Under the pieces are notes generated by a model that did no database searches, was not told where the DNA came from, and worked only from the letters and a program-made list of their open reading frames with translations. DNA of 64,000 nucleotides from Cytobacillus citreus (lineage in GTDB: Bacteria > Bacillota > Bacilli > Bacillales > Cytobacillaceae). Below, piece by piece: positions 16,923 to 25,228 of the stretch; positions within the stretch are counted from its first letter, which is position 1, and every line of letters starts with the position of its first letter. The stretch spans positions 126,343-190,342 of the forward strand of contig NZ_JAGYPM010000004.1 of the NCBI RefSeq assembly GCF_018343665.1, read 5' to 3'. The position numbers and the translations under genes were made by a program.

Positions 16923-18323
16923 TTGACCAAAAAATATGAGGTTGTTATTATTGGTGGCGGTACAGGTGGTTATGTGGCAGCCATTCGTGCCTCTCAGCTG
17001 GGATTATCAGCTGCGGTTGTAGAAAAAGGCAAGCTAGGAGGAACCTGTCTTCATGCAGGATGTATTCCAAGTAAAGCTTTGCTTCGCAGTGCTGAGGTCT
17101 TTGCGACGACAAAAAATGCAGCTTCATTTGGCGTTATTGCCCCTGAAGTTGGGCTTGATTTTTCTAAAGTACAGGCAAGGAAAACAGAAATAACTGAACG
17201 CCTGTTTAAAGGTGTACAGCATTTAATGAAAAAAGGAAAAATTGATGTCTATGAGGGAAAAGGAAGAATATTAGAATCAAGAAATATTCTAGTGGAAATG
17301 AATAATGGAGAAGGGGAAGTCATTCTTACTCCCAAAAACATTATCATTGCCACAGGGTCACGTCCAAGAACCCTTCCAGGATTAGAAGCAGATGGGAAGT
17401 ATGTGATGACTTCTGATGAAGCTCTGAATATGGAAGAATTGCCAAACTCCATTATTATTGTTGGCGGTGGTGTGATTGGAATTGAATGGGCTTCTATGCT
17501 TATAGACTTTGGATTAGAGGTAACAGTGATCGAGTTTGCTGATCGGATTATTCCGACAGAAGATATAGATATTTCTAAGGAAGTACAGCGTTTAATGAAG
17601 AAAAAAGGGGTTAAGATTGTAACAGGTGCAAAAGTACTCCCGCAAACCCTGGAAAAAGGAAATGGCGTAGGTATCAAGGCAGAGCATCGAGGTGAAGTGA
17701 AGACATTCTCAGCCGATAAACTTCTTGTATCAGTCGGTCGACTCCCTAACATTGAGAGTATTAGTCTTGAAAATACGACGATTGATGTTGCCCGTGGATT
17801 TATTGTCACAAACCAGCACTATCAAACAAATGAGGCTAATATTTACGCAATTGGAGATGTCATAGGCGGACTTCAGCTTGCACATGTTGCCTCACATGAA
17901 GGAATAATCGCAGTTGAACATATAGCCGGTAAAAATCCTTCTCCGCTTGATCCTACACTAGTATCCAAATGTATATACAGTAGCCCAGAGGTAGCAAGTG
18001 TTGGATTAACAGAGGATGAGGCCAAAATTAACGGTTATCAAGTTAAGACCGGGAAGTTCTCATTTCGTGCAATCGGAAAAGCGCTTGTATTCGGTGAATC
18101 GGATGGATTTGTGAAGCTTGTCGTGGAAGAAGGCTCAAATAAGCTGTTAGGTGCTCATATGGTCGGCCCTCATGTAACAGATATGATTACCGAAGCGGGC
18201 CTTGCCCGTGTGTTAGAAGCAACAGCAATGGATATCGCAAGAACGGTCCACTCGCATCCAACTTTGGCTGAAGCGATAGGTGAAGCTGCATTAGCAGTAG
18301 ATGGGAAAGCGATACATGCTTAA
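16923..18323 (+). CDS. lpdA: Dihydrolipoyl dehydrogenase
   Basis: This 466-residue flavoprotein (E3/L protein) reoxidises dihydrolipoamide with NAD+. Motifs in order: FAD site VVIIGGGTGGYVAAIRASQL, redox disulfide GGTCLHAGCIPSKALL, NAD site IIIVGGGVIGIEWASML, FAD contact NIYAIGDVIGG, and the C-terminal catalytic HSHPTLAEAIGEA. A TTG start follows AAGGGAGAG. No E1/E2 genes are adjacent. The upstream glycine riboswitch and the downstream purU point to service in the glycine cleavage system rather than pyruvate dehydrogenase. It is followed after 24 bases by purU. Confidence 0.95.
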   Translation: MTKKYEVVIIGGGTGGYVAAIRASQLGLSAAVVEKGKLGGTCLHAGCIPSKALLRSAEVFATTKNAASFGVIAPEVGLDFSKVQARKTEITERLFKGVQHLMKKGKIDVYEGKGRILESRNILVEMNNGEGEVILTPKNIIIATGSRPRTLPGLEADGKYVMTSDEALNMEELPNSIIIVGGGVIGIEWASMLIDFGLEVTVIEFADRIIPTEDIDISKEVQRLMKKKGVKIVTGAKVLPQTLEKGNGVGIKAEHRGEVKTFSADKLLVSVGRLPNIESISLENTTIDVARGFIVTNQHYQTNEANIYAIGDVIGGLQLAHVASHEGIIAVEHIAGKNPSPLDPTLVSKCIYSSPEVASVGLTEDEAKINGYQVKTGKFSFRAIGKALVFGESDGFVKLVVEEGSNKLLGAHMVGPHVTDMITEAGLARVLEATAMDIARTVHSHPTLAEAIGEAALAVDGKAIHA

Positions 18324-18347
18324 TTATTAGGAATAGAGGTGTGGCAG

Positions 18348-19217
18348 ATGGCAACAAAAGAAAAGGATAACCGAGTAGTACTATTAATTTCATGTCCGGA
18401 AAAGCCGGGAATAATATCAATCGTATCTAATTTTCTATTAGAACATCATGCAAATATTGTCCATTTTGATCAGCATACAACAGACCCACATTCTGGAAGG
18501 TTTTTTATGCGAATAGAATTCGATTTAAGAGATTTTGAAGAAGCTTATGAGAAGCTTGAACAAGATTTATATGGGAAAGCAGCGGAGCATTCGATGGAAT
18601 GGCAGTTAAGCAGTACAAAAAATAGAAAGAAAATGGCCATATTTGTTTCGAAAATGGATCATTGCCTTCTCGAACTTATTTGGCGGTGGAAGTCAAAGGA
18701 GCTGCCGGTTGATATTCCTTTTGTCATTAGCAATCATGCTAATTTAGCAGATGAAGTGGAAAGCTACGGGATTCCTTTTTACCATATCCCGTTAACTCAT
18801 GAAACAAAGGAAGAGGCCGAACAGAAGGCCTTTAAATTAATGGAAGGGAAAGTAGATTTTATTGTTTTAGCGAGATATATGCAAATTCTTTCCCCTAATT
18901 TTATAGCGAAATATCCGAATCAAATCATTAATATCCACCACTCCTTTTTGCCTGCTTTTGTCGGTGCAAACCCTTATGTAAGGGCATTTAATAGAGGAGT
19001 GAAGCTAATAGGTGCAACGGCTCATTATGTCACGAATGATCTGGATGAGGGACCGATCATTCAGCAAGATGTTTTGCGAGTTAATCATCGCTATTCGGCT
19101 GAGGATTTAAAAATTGCCGGACGTCATGTAGAGAGGACGGTGCTCGCAGATGCAGTCGCATGGCATGTTGAAGACCGAGTCCTTGTTCATGGGAATAAGA
19201 CGATCGTATTTGAATAA
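18348..19217 (+). CDS. purU: Formyltetrahydrofolate deformylase
   Basis: A 289-residue enzyme that hydrolyses 10-formyl-THF to formate and THF, balancing one-carbon pools. It has an N-terminal ACT domain (VLLISCPEKPGIISIVSNFL) and a C-terminal formyl-transferase fold with LARYMQILSPNF, NIHHSFLPAFVGANPY and ATAHYVTNDLDEGPIIQQD (catalytic Asn/His/Asp set). The ATG at 18348 is chosen because AGAGGTG ends six bases upstream; the earlier GTG at 18339 lies within that site. It is in an operon with lpdA, matching the glycine and THF link. Confidence 0.93.
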   Translation: MATKEKDNRVVLLISCPEKPGIISIVSNFLLEHHANIVHFDQHTTDPHSGRFFMRIEFDLRDFEEAYEKLEQDLYGKAAEHSMEWQLSSTKNRKKMAIFVSKMDHCLLELIWRWKSKELPVDIPFVISNHANLADEVESYGIPFYHIPLTHETKEEAEQKAFKLMEGKVDFIVLARYMQILSPNFIAKYPNQIINIHHSFLPAFVGANPYVRAFNRGVKLIGATAHYVTNDLDEGPIIQQDVLRVNHRYSAEDLKIAGRHVERTVLADAVAWHVEDRVLVHGNKTIVFE

Positions 19218-19279
19218 CAAATAGCAGTAATGGGGATTCAGTTCTATATCATAACGTTTTAAGAGAGGGAGAATATAAA

Positions 19280-19423
19280 ATGACTAGAAAAAAAGTCACA
19301 TTAACAAGTTTAATTAGAAAAAATAAAGAGGAGCTTATGAGAGATCGAAATCAGCTTGAAGTAATTGAAAAGCGCATAGATGATAAACATACAACGTCTA
19401 AAAAAATCGTACAGAGAGTTTGA
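19280..19423 (+). CDS. FbpB-family small basic protein
   Basis: A 47-residue lysine/arginine-rich peptide, MTRKKVTLTSLIRKNKEELM followed by RDRNQLEVIEKRIDDKH. The pattern (hydrophobic start, NKEE, then a charged IEK helix) matches the Fur-regulated basic protein B group, which works with the FsrA small RNA in iron sparing. AGGGAG lies nine bases upstream. No clear Fur box was seen. A decayed relative follows at 19769-19885, on the far side of the Mn riboswitch. Confidence 0.75.
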   Translation: MTRKKVTLTSLIRKNKEELMRDRNQLEVIEKRIDDKHTTSKKIVQRV

Positions 19424-19454
19424 ATACGTGGATAAATAAAAACTATAAAAATAA

Positions 19455-19484
19455 TTGACAGATTTATAAGGATTCGTTTATGAT
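19455..19484 (+). promoter_or_regulatory. SigA-type promoter for the Mn riboswitch transcript
   Basis: TTGACA (19455-19460), an 18-base spacer and TATGAT (19479-19484). Confidence 0.65.
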
Positions 19485-19499
19485 AAATATATAAATTGT

Positions 19500-19634
19500 A
19501 TAGTTCCTCCTAAAGGGGAGTAGCTTTAACGATAAGGTCGTCACTTCGGAGTTTATAGCTCCCGGCTTTGTCGGCAACATTCCGTTGTTAGCAAGACCTT
19601 TACCTAAATGTGGTAAAGGTCTTTATTTGTTTTA
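19500..19634 (+). promoter_or_regulatory. yybP-ykoY (manganese) riboswitch with terminator
   Basis: The conserved AAAGGGGAGTAGC, the GTCGTC segment, the CCCGGCTTTGTCGGC hairpin and the closing AGCAAGACCTTTACC are all present. The 3' strand is reused in a terminator (AGACCTTTACC against GGTAAAGGTCT plus Ts, 19591-19634). Known members bind Mn2+ and relieve termination upstream of TerC/YkoY or MntP-type exporters. A TerC gene is the next intact gene. Confidence 0.93.
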
Positions 19635-19636
19635 TT

Positions 19637-19670
19637 AACCTTTACCGTATTCTGGTAAAGGTTTTTTGTT
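19637..19670 (+). terminator. Second tandem terminator in the Mn leader
   Basis: ACCTTTACC pairs with GGTAAAGGT followed by six Ts, immediately after the first riboswitch terminator. It repeats the same stem sequence. Confidence 0.8.
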
Positions 19671-19768
19671 TGCTAAAAAAAATGATGAACATAAGTATTT
19701 TCAAGGAATGTGAATGCATAAGAAAAAAGGAGGGGAAGAAAGAATCAAGAAGAATGTCCTTTATTTAG

Positions 19769-19885
19769 CTTTTAAAAGAAAACAAAGAAGACATCATAAT
19801 TGAGCACCAGATAGAATTAATCGAAAAACGACAGGATAACAAAAATATGTTAAGGCCAATAATGGCACTAATAATTAAGATGTAA
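19769..19885 (+). pseudogene. Decayed FbpB-like frame
   Basis: After a stop at 19766, the frame reads LLKENKEDIIIEHQIELIEK and RQDNKN, matching the middle of the FbpB-type peptide at 19280 (RKNKEELMRDRNQLEVIEK). The N-terminal part is out of frame: a GGAGGGG ribosome site survives at about 19730 but leads into a different frame. It is probably a dead paralogue in the leader of the TerC gene. Confidence 0.45.
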
Positions 19886-19944
19886 GAATTGCTCATGGCT
19901 AATGATATGCACTTAATCTAATTTAAAAATGGGGGCCAAACAAT

Positions 19945-20730
19945 ATGGATTTTTCGATACTTTTAGAATATGGATCGGTTTTATTAGTATTAATAGTTTT
20001 AGAAGGTCTTTTAGCAGCTGATAATGCATTGGTTTTAGCCATAATGGTTAAGCATCTTCCGGAAGAGGAAAGAAAAAAAGCTTTATTTTACGGCCTTGCC
20101 GGAGCATTTGTATTCCGTTTCGCTTCCTTATTTGCGATATCATTTCTTGTTGATATTTGGCAGGTTCAAGCAATTGGTGCACTTTATCTATTATTTATCG
20201 CCTTTAACCACATCTTTAGAAAGGTATTCATAAAAAAGGATAAGGATAAAGAAATTAATTCAAAAGAGAAGAAAAAAGCAGGTTTTTGGGGAACAGTTTT
20301 TAAAGTAGAAATAGCTGATATTGCATTCGCTATTGATTCAATTTTAGCTGCAGTAGCTCTTGCAGTAGCACTTCCGGCTTCAGGCTTGCCGAAGATTGGC
20401 GGTATGGATGGCGGGCAATTTCTTGTCATATTCGCAGGCGGATTTATTGGATTAATTATTATGCGTTTTGCAGCTAATTTCTTTGTGAAATTATTGCATT
20501 CAAAGCCAGGCCTAGAAATTGCCGCATTTCTTATTGTAGGTTGGGTTGGAGTAAAACTTGCGGTGACCACACTTTCACACCCGGCATTATCAGTGCTGCC
20601 AGAATCATTTTCTCATTCACCTGAATGGAAAATTACATTCTATGTTGTGCTCATCCTTATCGCATTAGGCGGCTGGTTTTTCTCATCAAAAAAGGAAACT
20701 GATGTAACAGTGGAAGATCAAGCGAGTTAA
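19945..20730 (+). CDS. TerC/YkoY-family membrane protein, likely Mn exporter
   Basis: A 261-residue membrane protein with about seven to nine hydrophobic segments. The two hallmark acidic motifs are LEGLLAADNALVLA and VEIADIAFAIDSILAA. Its length and ordering match B. subtilis YkoY, for which a role in manganese efflux or metallation of exported proteins is known. A charged cytoplasmic loop (KKDKDKEINSKEKKK) splits the halves. Control by the yybP-ykoY riboswitch upstream fits that role. GGGGGCC precedes the ATG. Confidence 0.92.
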   Translation: MDFSILLEYGSVLLVLIVLEGLLAADNALVLAIMVKHLPEEERKKALFYGLAGAFVFRFASLFAISFLVDIWQVQAIGALYLLFIAFNHIFRKVFIKKDKDKEINSKEKKKAGFWGTVFKVEIADIAFAIDSILAAVALAVALPASGLPKIGGMDGGQFLVIFAGGFIGLIIMRFAANFFVKLLHSKPGLEIAAFLIVGWVGVKLAVTTLSHPALSVLPESFSHSPEWKITFYVVLILIALGGWFFSSKKETDVTVEDQAS

Positions 20731-20779
20731 CTAGGGGTTATATTATTCAAGCATTTTACCTGTAAAAAAGCATGTTCAT

Positions 20780-20925
20780 GAGACCACTTTTTCGAAAAAA
20801 AGATAAAAAAATCACCAAGCCGGTCACGAAAAGGAGATAATCGTGACCGAAAAGATGAAAAACGTTGAGAGTGGTCTCAAAGCATGTGTATAAGCCCACT
20901 TTTTCGAAAAATCACGAAGAGTTTA
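20780..20925. repeat. Nested inverted repeats with GGTCTC and GGTCAC half-sites
   Basis: Outer pair GAGACCACT (20780) and AGTGGTCTC (20870); inner pair CGGTCACGA (20821) and TCGTGACCG (20841). A further degenerate copy (GCCCACTTTTTCGAAAAA) follows at about 20894, 52 bases after the similar GTGACCG segment at 20842. It shares half-sites with the 52-bp arrays at 39.6 and 63.6 kb. Confidence 0.7.
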
Positions 20926-21004
20926 ATAAGGAAAACCCCTTTGCGTATGATTCCTCCATAAATAGTGAACCCTATGAAATAAAAGCTTGAAAGGGTTGCT
21001 TGCT

Positions 21005-21142
21005 ATGAAGGAACAAGAAAAGCCTAAGGAAATGGTGAATGTGGATGGTCAAAATGAACAGCAACTTATACGAGAATTCTCTAATCCAGACAATAAGCAG
21101 CCGGTTCCTCAGCCTAAGGATTTTGACGAAATAGAATATTAA
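21005..21142 (+). CDS. Small acidic hydrophilic protein
   Basis: A 45-residue frame (MKEQEKPKEMVNVDGQNEQ … QPVPQPKDFDEIEY) without hydrophobic segments. It is proline- and glutamine-rich, probably disordered, and ends in an acidic tail. AAAGGG lies about nine bases upstream and a strong terminator follows directly, which supports a real gene. The family is not recognised. Confidence 0.55.
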   Translation: MKEQEKPKEMVNVDGQNEQQLIREFSNPDNKQPVPQPKDFDEIEY

Positions 21143-21154
21143 GCCAGTAACAAC

Positions 21155-21203
21155 GAAGCCAGCTCTTAAGTGCAAATATGTATGCACTTAGGAGCTGGCT
21201 GAA
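21155..21203 (+). terminator. Terminator after the small acidic gene
   Basis: AGCCAGCTCTTAAGTGCA pairs with TGCACTTAGGAGCTGGCT, one of the strongest hairpins in the window, followed by AAATTT. Confidence 0.85.
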
Positions 21204-21219
21204 ATTTATAGCCGATCTT

Positions 21220-21378
21220 TTATCGCAGATTAACGGGCAGTAAGACCCTCACTTCAAGGTTACGAGAGAATCAAAGAAACCTAAGTGGGGGATCAACTGC
21301 CCATAAAGGCCCGATTGGTTCAACTAACCATCAGTGGAGGAGGAAAGAAAACCCCCACTGATGGAAGTTTCACTTTAT
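21220..21378. repeat. Cassette-type hairpin element, copy B (shortest)
   Basis: It keeps both fixed ends and both hairpins (CGGGCAG…CTGCCC, and CCATCAGTGG…CCCCCACTGATGG) but has none of the long internal cassettes; the centre reads GGCCCGATTGGTTCAAC. Its last bases provide the stop codon of the GNAT gene at 21375. Confidence 0.87.
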
Positions 21379-21905
21379 AAAACTTTTTCTAATTGAATAT
21401 CTAAAGGCTCTTTGTTAAGGATCTTTTGATTTATTTCTAAAGCATGAGTACACCCGACTGCTTTATAAAAATGCTGTGTTTCTACTGAAGGATGGGCTGC
21501 AATGTATAGCTTCTTGGCACCCATTTGTTTTGCTTTTTCACAACATATTTGAAATAGCTTTTTTCCAATCCCGTAATTTCTATATTCATTAGAGACATGA
21601 ATATAAGAAAGTTCAAGATATTCTTTATTTTTCCCGAATAATTCGTCTTCCACATTTGCGAAACCGATTAAGTTTCTATCTGAAAAGGCTCCGATTACAG
21701 TTCCATTTGATAGGACACAATTTTTCAACTCTAGAATGACTTGATTCTTTTTTTCATGATCCCAATGCTCAGCAAAGTAGTCAGTTTTAATGATGTATTC
21801 ATCTTTTGCTTTAAACCATAGGTGATTCGTTTCCTGATACCGATTAAATGTTGTTAATAGATTAGGGGATAATTCATGTGTAGTTAATACTTTGAAATGA
21901 ATCAT
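21375..21905 (-). CDS. GNAT-family N-acetyltransferase
   Basis: A 176-residue acetyl-CoA-dependent acetyltransferase. The core shows LELSYIHVSNEYRNYGIGKKLFQICCEKAKQMGAKKLYI (motif A, Q/RxxGxG/A variant RNYGIGKK) and QHFYKAVGCTHA (motif B). The N-terminal 60 residues are poorly conserved and probably define the substrate, which is unknown. The stop codon lies inside a repeat element, so the C-terminus may have been altered. It starts two bases after the GNAT gene at 21908, so the two form an operon. Confidence 0.87.
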   Translation of the reverse strand: MIHFKVLTTHELSPNLLTTFNRYQETNHLWFKAKDEYIIKTDYFAEHWDHEKKNQVILELKNCVLSNGTVIGAFSDRNLIGFANVEDELFGKNKEYLELSYIHVSNEYRNYGIGKKLFQICCEKAKQMGAKKLYIAAHPSVETQHFYKAVGCTHALEINQKILNKEPLDIQLEKVL

Positions 21906-21907
21906 AA

Positions 21908-22309
21908 TTATTTTCCTTCGTATTTCATACCGACTGTAAATATCTCAAAACCAAGTTCCTTATAGTAAGATGCTTTATTGTCTTCGCAGAGCAACTGAAT
22001 ATGTAATTTAGCTTCCTTCCCTTTTCTCACCAATCTACGAACTATTTCCTTTCCGATTCCTTTATTCCGATAGCTTGGCTGAACAATTATTCCACATATA
22101 TAGCCGTTAATGACTCCATCTGAAATGATTCGTCCAGTTCCAATTAATAGGTCTTCATCATATACACATAGAACATGCCAGCTTTGAAGCATTGCTTTAT
22201 ACAGAGACTCTTTCGGCAGCTTCAAAAACTCATTCCAGCCATCATTTTGATAAAGTGTGAATAGTTGATCGGGATTAGCAATTTCGTCAGTATATCTAAT
22301 TTTCATCAT
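21908..22309 (-). CDS. GNAT-family N-acetyltransferase
   Basis: A 133-residue single-domain acetyltransferase. Motif A is ICGIIVQPSYRNKGIGKEIVRRLVRKG and motif B is KASYYKELGFEIF. AAGGAG lies five bases before the first of two ATGs. It is the promoter-proximal gene of a two-gene GNAT operon with 21375-21905. The short length and N-terminus (DEIANPDQLFTLYQNDGW) fit the Bacillus YjdJ/YoaA-like small acetyltransferases. The substrate is unknown. Confidence 0.87.
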   Translation of the reverse strand: MMKIRYTDEIANPDQLFTLYQNDGWNEFLKLPKESLYKAMLQSWHVLCVYDEDLLIGTGRIISDGVINGYICGIIVQPSYRNKGIGKEIVRRLVRKGKEAKLHIQLLCEDNKASYYKELGFEIFTVGMKYEGK

Positions 22310-22444
22310 TATTACTCCTTAAAAAGTTTGGGGTCAAAATAAAATTCTTCATAGAAGTGAAAGAATCCTTTAAAAATGCAGAAGGAATTAAAAGGAAATA
22401 GAGCTGCATTTGTAGAAAATATTGAAAAAAAGAGGAGGGGCAAA

Positions 22445-22821
22445 ATGGAACATTATCATAAGGTGTTAAATGATTATTTCCAATGCTGGAATGAGGCTTT
22501 ATTAAGTAAGAATGGAGATAAACTTAGAAATTATATGTCTAAAAGCTTCGTAGGATATTGGGCAAATTCGAATCTCGAACTGCCTGATCAGTATGATAAT
22601 ACCTATGATATTGAGGCAGTGTTGAAGCAATATGACAATTCCGAAAAAAGCTTCGAGCCAGCTCCATTTCTATGCGAAAGGATGGAGAAGAGTTTGTTGT
22701 AATTGGGACTGAAACAGCAGTGATTGACGGTAAAGCCTATCCTGCAAAATGCATGTTTGTTTGGAGACGAGAAGAAAATGAGTGGAAATTGCTAAGAGAA
22801 TATATAGAGTTAGAAAAATAG
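22445..22821 (+). pseudogene. NTF2-like (DUF4440-type) protein, frameshifted
   Basis: From ATG 22445 (AGGAGG upstream) the frame reads MEHYHKVLNDYFQCWNEALL… to …NSEKSFE and then stops early. The natural continuation, SSISMRKDGEEFVVIGTETA … FVWRREENEWKLLREYIEL, is in another frame and ends at 22821. A single lost G near 22658 (GAG GCC AGC expected) restores about 125 residues. The pattern (start helix, then a sheet with WKLLREY) is that of SnoaL/NTF2-like proteins. Confidence 0.7.
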
Positions 22822-23022
22822 ATTTTCATTTATATTTGCTAAACTTCGAAACGAATAAAGAGTTTGGATATAATATTATTTGGGAAAAGAATATAGTGAG
22901 TAATATAATTTGGTTAGAAGAACTTAATCTTCTTTTAAAGTTATTTTTAAAAAGTATTGAACAAGAGCTTATTTAGTATTAATATTTTTGTGTAGATTCA
23001 AAGTGGAAAGAGAGTGTTCATT

Positions 23023-23742
23023 ATGGGCCGTAAGTGGAACAATATTAAGGATAAGAAAGCGTCAAAAGATGCTAATACAAGTCGTATATATGCTAAGTTC
23101 GGAGTAGAGATTTATGTAGCAGCTAAGCAAGGTGAACCTGATCCAGAAGCCAATCAAGCTTTAAAATTTGTTTTGGAAAGAGCTAAAACCTACAATGTAC
23201 CAAAACATATTATTGATCGTGCAATTGATAAAGCAAAAGGCGGGTCAGATGAAAACTATTCTGAGCTTCGTTATGAAGGCTTCGGACCAAATGGCTCAAT
23301 GGTAATCGTAGATGCATTGACAAATAACGTCAATCGTACGGCATCAGATGTACGAGCTGCATTTGGGAAAAACGGTGGAAACATGGGTGTAAGTGGTTCT
23401 GTTGCCTACATGTTTGATCCAACTGCTGTTATTGGTCTTGAAGGGAAATCAGCAGACGAAGTGCTTGAAATCTTAATGGAAGCAGATGTTGATGCAAGCG
23501 ACATTTTAGAAGAAGAGGAATCGGTTATTATTTATGCCGAGCCCGATCAATTCCATGCAGTGCAGGAAGCATTGAAAACTGCTGGTGTAACAGAATTTAC
23601 AGTTGCGGAAATCACGATGCTTGCTCAAAATGAAATTACATTACCTGAGGATGGTCAAGAAAAATTTGAAAAAATGATTGATGCACTAGAAGATCTAGAT
23701 GATGTTCAACAAGTGTATCATAATGTAGACTTAGGTGAATAA
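23023..23742 (+). CDS. yeeI: YebC/PmpR-family regulator (YeeI type)
   Basis: A 239-residue protein of the YebC/TACO1 family, linked in homologues to translation of proline-rich stretches and to transcriptional control. It starts [20 protein letters not shown], the form of B. subtilis YeeI rather than YrbC (which starts MAGHSKW). Further conserved blocks are YGPxG-like [20 protein letters not shown] and [18 protein letters not shown]. The ATG at 23023 is chosen, with GGAAAGAGAG eight bases upstream; an in-frame GTG at 23014 overlaps that site. It is monocistronic, with a terminator at 23748. Confidence 0.93.
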   Translation: MGRKWNNIKDKKASKDANTSRIYAKFGVEIYVAAKQGEPDPEANQALKFVLERAKTYNVPKHIIDRAIDKAKGGSDENYSELRYEGFGPNGSMVIVDALTNNVNRTASDVRAAFGKNGGNMGVSGSVAYMFDPTAVIGLEGKSADEVLEILMEADVDASDILEEEESVIIYAEPDQFHAVQEALKTAGVTEFTVAEITMLAQNEITLPEDGQEKFEKMIDALEDLDDVQQVYHNVDLGE

Positions 23743-23747
23743 ATGGA

Positions 23748-23784
23748 AGCAGACCTTTGGGATGAAAAAAGGTCTGCTTTTTTA
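23748..23784 (+). terminator. Terminator after yeeI
   Basis: AGCAGACCTT pairs with AAGGTCTGCT followed by six Ts. Confidence 0.9.
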
Positions 23785-23817
23785 GTTAGGCTGATATTAG
23801 AAATCTTGTTACTAGCT

Positions 23818-23990
23818 CACGGTAACAATGTTGCGTTCAATGAGCCCGGATTCTTTATTTTTCCAGGAACACGGTAACAATGAGGCGTTCAATATGCCCG
23901 TAACCTCCTTTTTTCCAAGATCACGGTAACCTTCATACTTTCATCGTACCAAATATCTTTCTTTTCTATATCCATGGTAACATTTAGGTT
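23818..23990. repeat. 52-bp tandem array (about 3.3 units)
   Basis: Units begin CACGGTAAC at 23818, 23870 and 23922, and CATGGTAAC at 23973 (spacing 52, 52, 51). Units 1 and 2 also share GCGTTCAAT and GCCCG; later units are degenerate. There are no spacers and no coding potential. Confidence 0.75.
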
Positions 23991-24101
23991 GTAATCATAT
24001 ATCAGCAAAATTATTTTTCAGATCTTTTTCTTTAAAGTAAATGAACGATTTTTCAACGTTAGCCGTCATATAATTAGAAATTAATTAGTGGGGGTAAAAC
24101 C

Positions 24102-24685
24102 ATGAAAGAACTACAGATTCAATTTGGGTGAAGGCTGCTGGATTGATTTTGCTGGCAGGACAGGCGGACAATGTAAGAAATGCCTCTGAAATGCAGACGC
24201 GTTTGCTTGAGGAGGAGGTTACGAACATGAAGGGCTTCCTAGGACTACTGCTTCGAGGGTTAAAGGTGCATAAAATCTCATCATCAAAGCAAGCAAAACT
24301 ATTTGATGAATTAATAACGTCTAATGAAACCGTAGTCAAAAAAGGTATTGCAAAAATCAATGCTAAATGGATGCGTGAACATTTTCAATATCAGAATGAC
24401 GAGGATCTTGCAGGTGTTACATGTCCTATACTTGCCATTACAGGAGAGAAGGATGTTCAGGTAGATCCAATGCATGTCCATTTATTTAAGGAAAAAGTAA
24501 ATGGGCCAGCAGACGCGTATAATGTAAGAGCCATGAATCATCTCCTCCGGGAACAAGAGGAGCCGGTCTCGATGTTAAAACTTAAATCCATTTATAAAAA
24601 AGGCTTTTCAAAGCCGTTAAGCCCTGAAATGCTTTCTATTATGAAAAATTGGGCAGAAAAAAATATTCTCCTTAAAAATAGTTAA
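24102..24685 (+). pseudogene. Alpha/beta hydrolase with deleted N-terminal half
   Basis: A good start (GGGGG, ATG 24102) reads only MKELQIQFG before a stop. From about 24128 another frame holds the C-terminal half of a serine-hydrolase of the S33/BAAT type: GLILLAGQADNVRNASE, then a helical lid, then CPILAITGEKDVQVDPMHV (acid-loop Asp) and RAMNHLLREQE (catalytic His). The nucleophile-elbow GxSxG region is missing. An internal deletion with loss of frame is the simplest reading. Confidence 0.7.
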
Positions 24686-24693
24686 CCCAATAT

Positions 24694-24732
24694 AAAAATG
24701 CCTTAGCTTAACAAGCTAAGGCATTTTCTATG
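24694..24732 (+). terminator. Terminator
   Basis: AATGCCTTAGCTT pairs with AAGCTAAGGCATT, followed by Ts. Confidence 0.88.
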
Positions 24733-24759
24733 ACATTCATAATCCTAAAAAACTATGAC

Positions 24760-25209
24760 TTAAATGTTTAATACAACAGCCATTTCCTTCCCAAATCTAT
24801 CGCCATTATCAATAAAGCCTAAGCTCGCATATAATTGATGTGCTCCAATGTTTTCAGGATGATAGCCAACAACGATTTTTTTACAATTTGGCAATTTAGA
24901 CATTTCAGCAATCATTAATTTGGTTGCCTTCTTACCTATCCCTTTTTGCTGGTAGTTTTTATCTACCATAATGCGATATATCCAATAACCATCAAGTTCT
25001 TCCAGGGTCGTATTGAACATTAGAAAACCTACGATCTTATCTTCAAATTGGATAGCATAAGGTTTCAATGATGGTTCGAATTTTGATTGAGCAATCGAAA
25101 CGGCATTAGGCTCAATATGATTTACTTGATTCTCAGATACTTCTAAAGTACAGCAGTCATACCAATTATCTTTGTTTAATTCTACTAGTTGAACATTGTT
25201 ATGGACCAT
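24760..25209 (-). CDS. GNAT acetyltransferase, BltD/spermidine-type
   Basis: A 149-residue acetyltransferase. ELNKDNWYDCCTLEVSENQ and the DGYWIYRIMVDKNYQQKGIGKKATKLMI motif A resemble diamine/spermidine N-acetyltransferases of the BltD/PaiA group; motif B is AHQLYASLGFIDNG. The ATG at 25209, preceded by AAAAGGGGA, is chosen over a longer frame lacking a ribosome site. Its start lies 20 bases downstream of the anti-sigma gene, on the same strand, so it could be read through from the sigma operon. Confidence 0.85.
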   Translation of the reverse strand: MVHNNVQLVELNKDNWYDCCTLEVSENQVNHIEPNAVSIAQSKFEPSLKPYAIQFEDKIVGFLMFNTTLEELDGYWIYRIMVDKNYQQKGIGKKATKLMIAEMSKLPNCKKIVVGYHPENIGAHQLYASLGFIDNGDRFGKEMAVVLNI

Positions 25210-25228
25210 AAATTCCCCTTTTGAGTAA

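Noticed and set aside
22782-22976. 64-residue open frame after the NTF2-like pseudogene
   Set aside because: It starts inside the pseudogene in a different frame, is AT-driven, and has no ribosome site.
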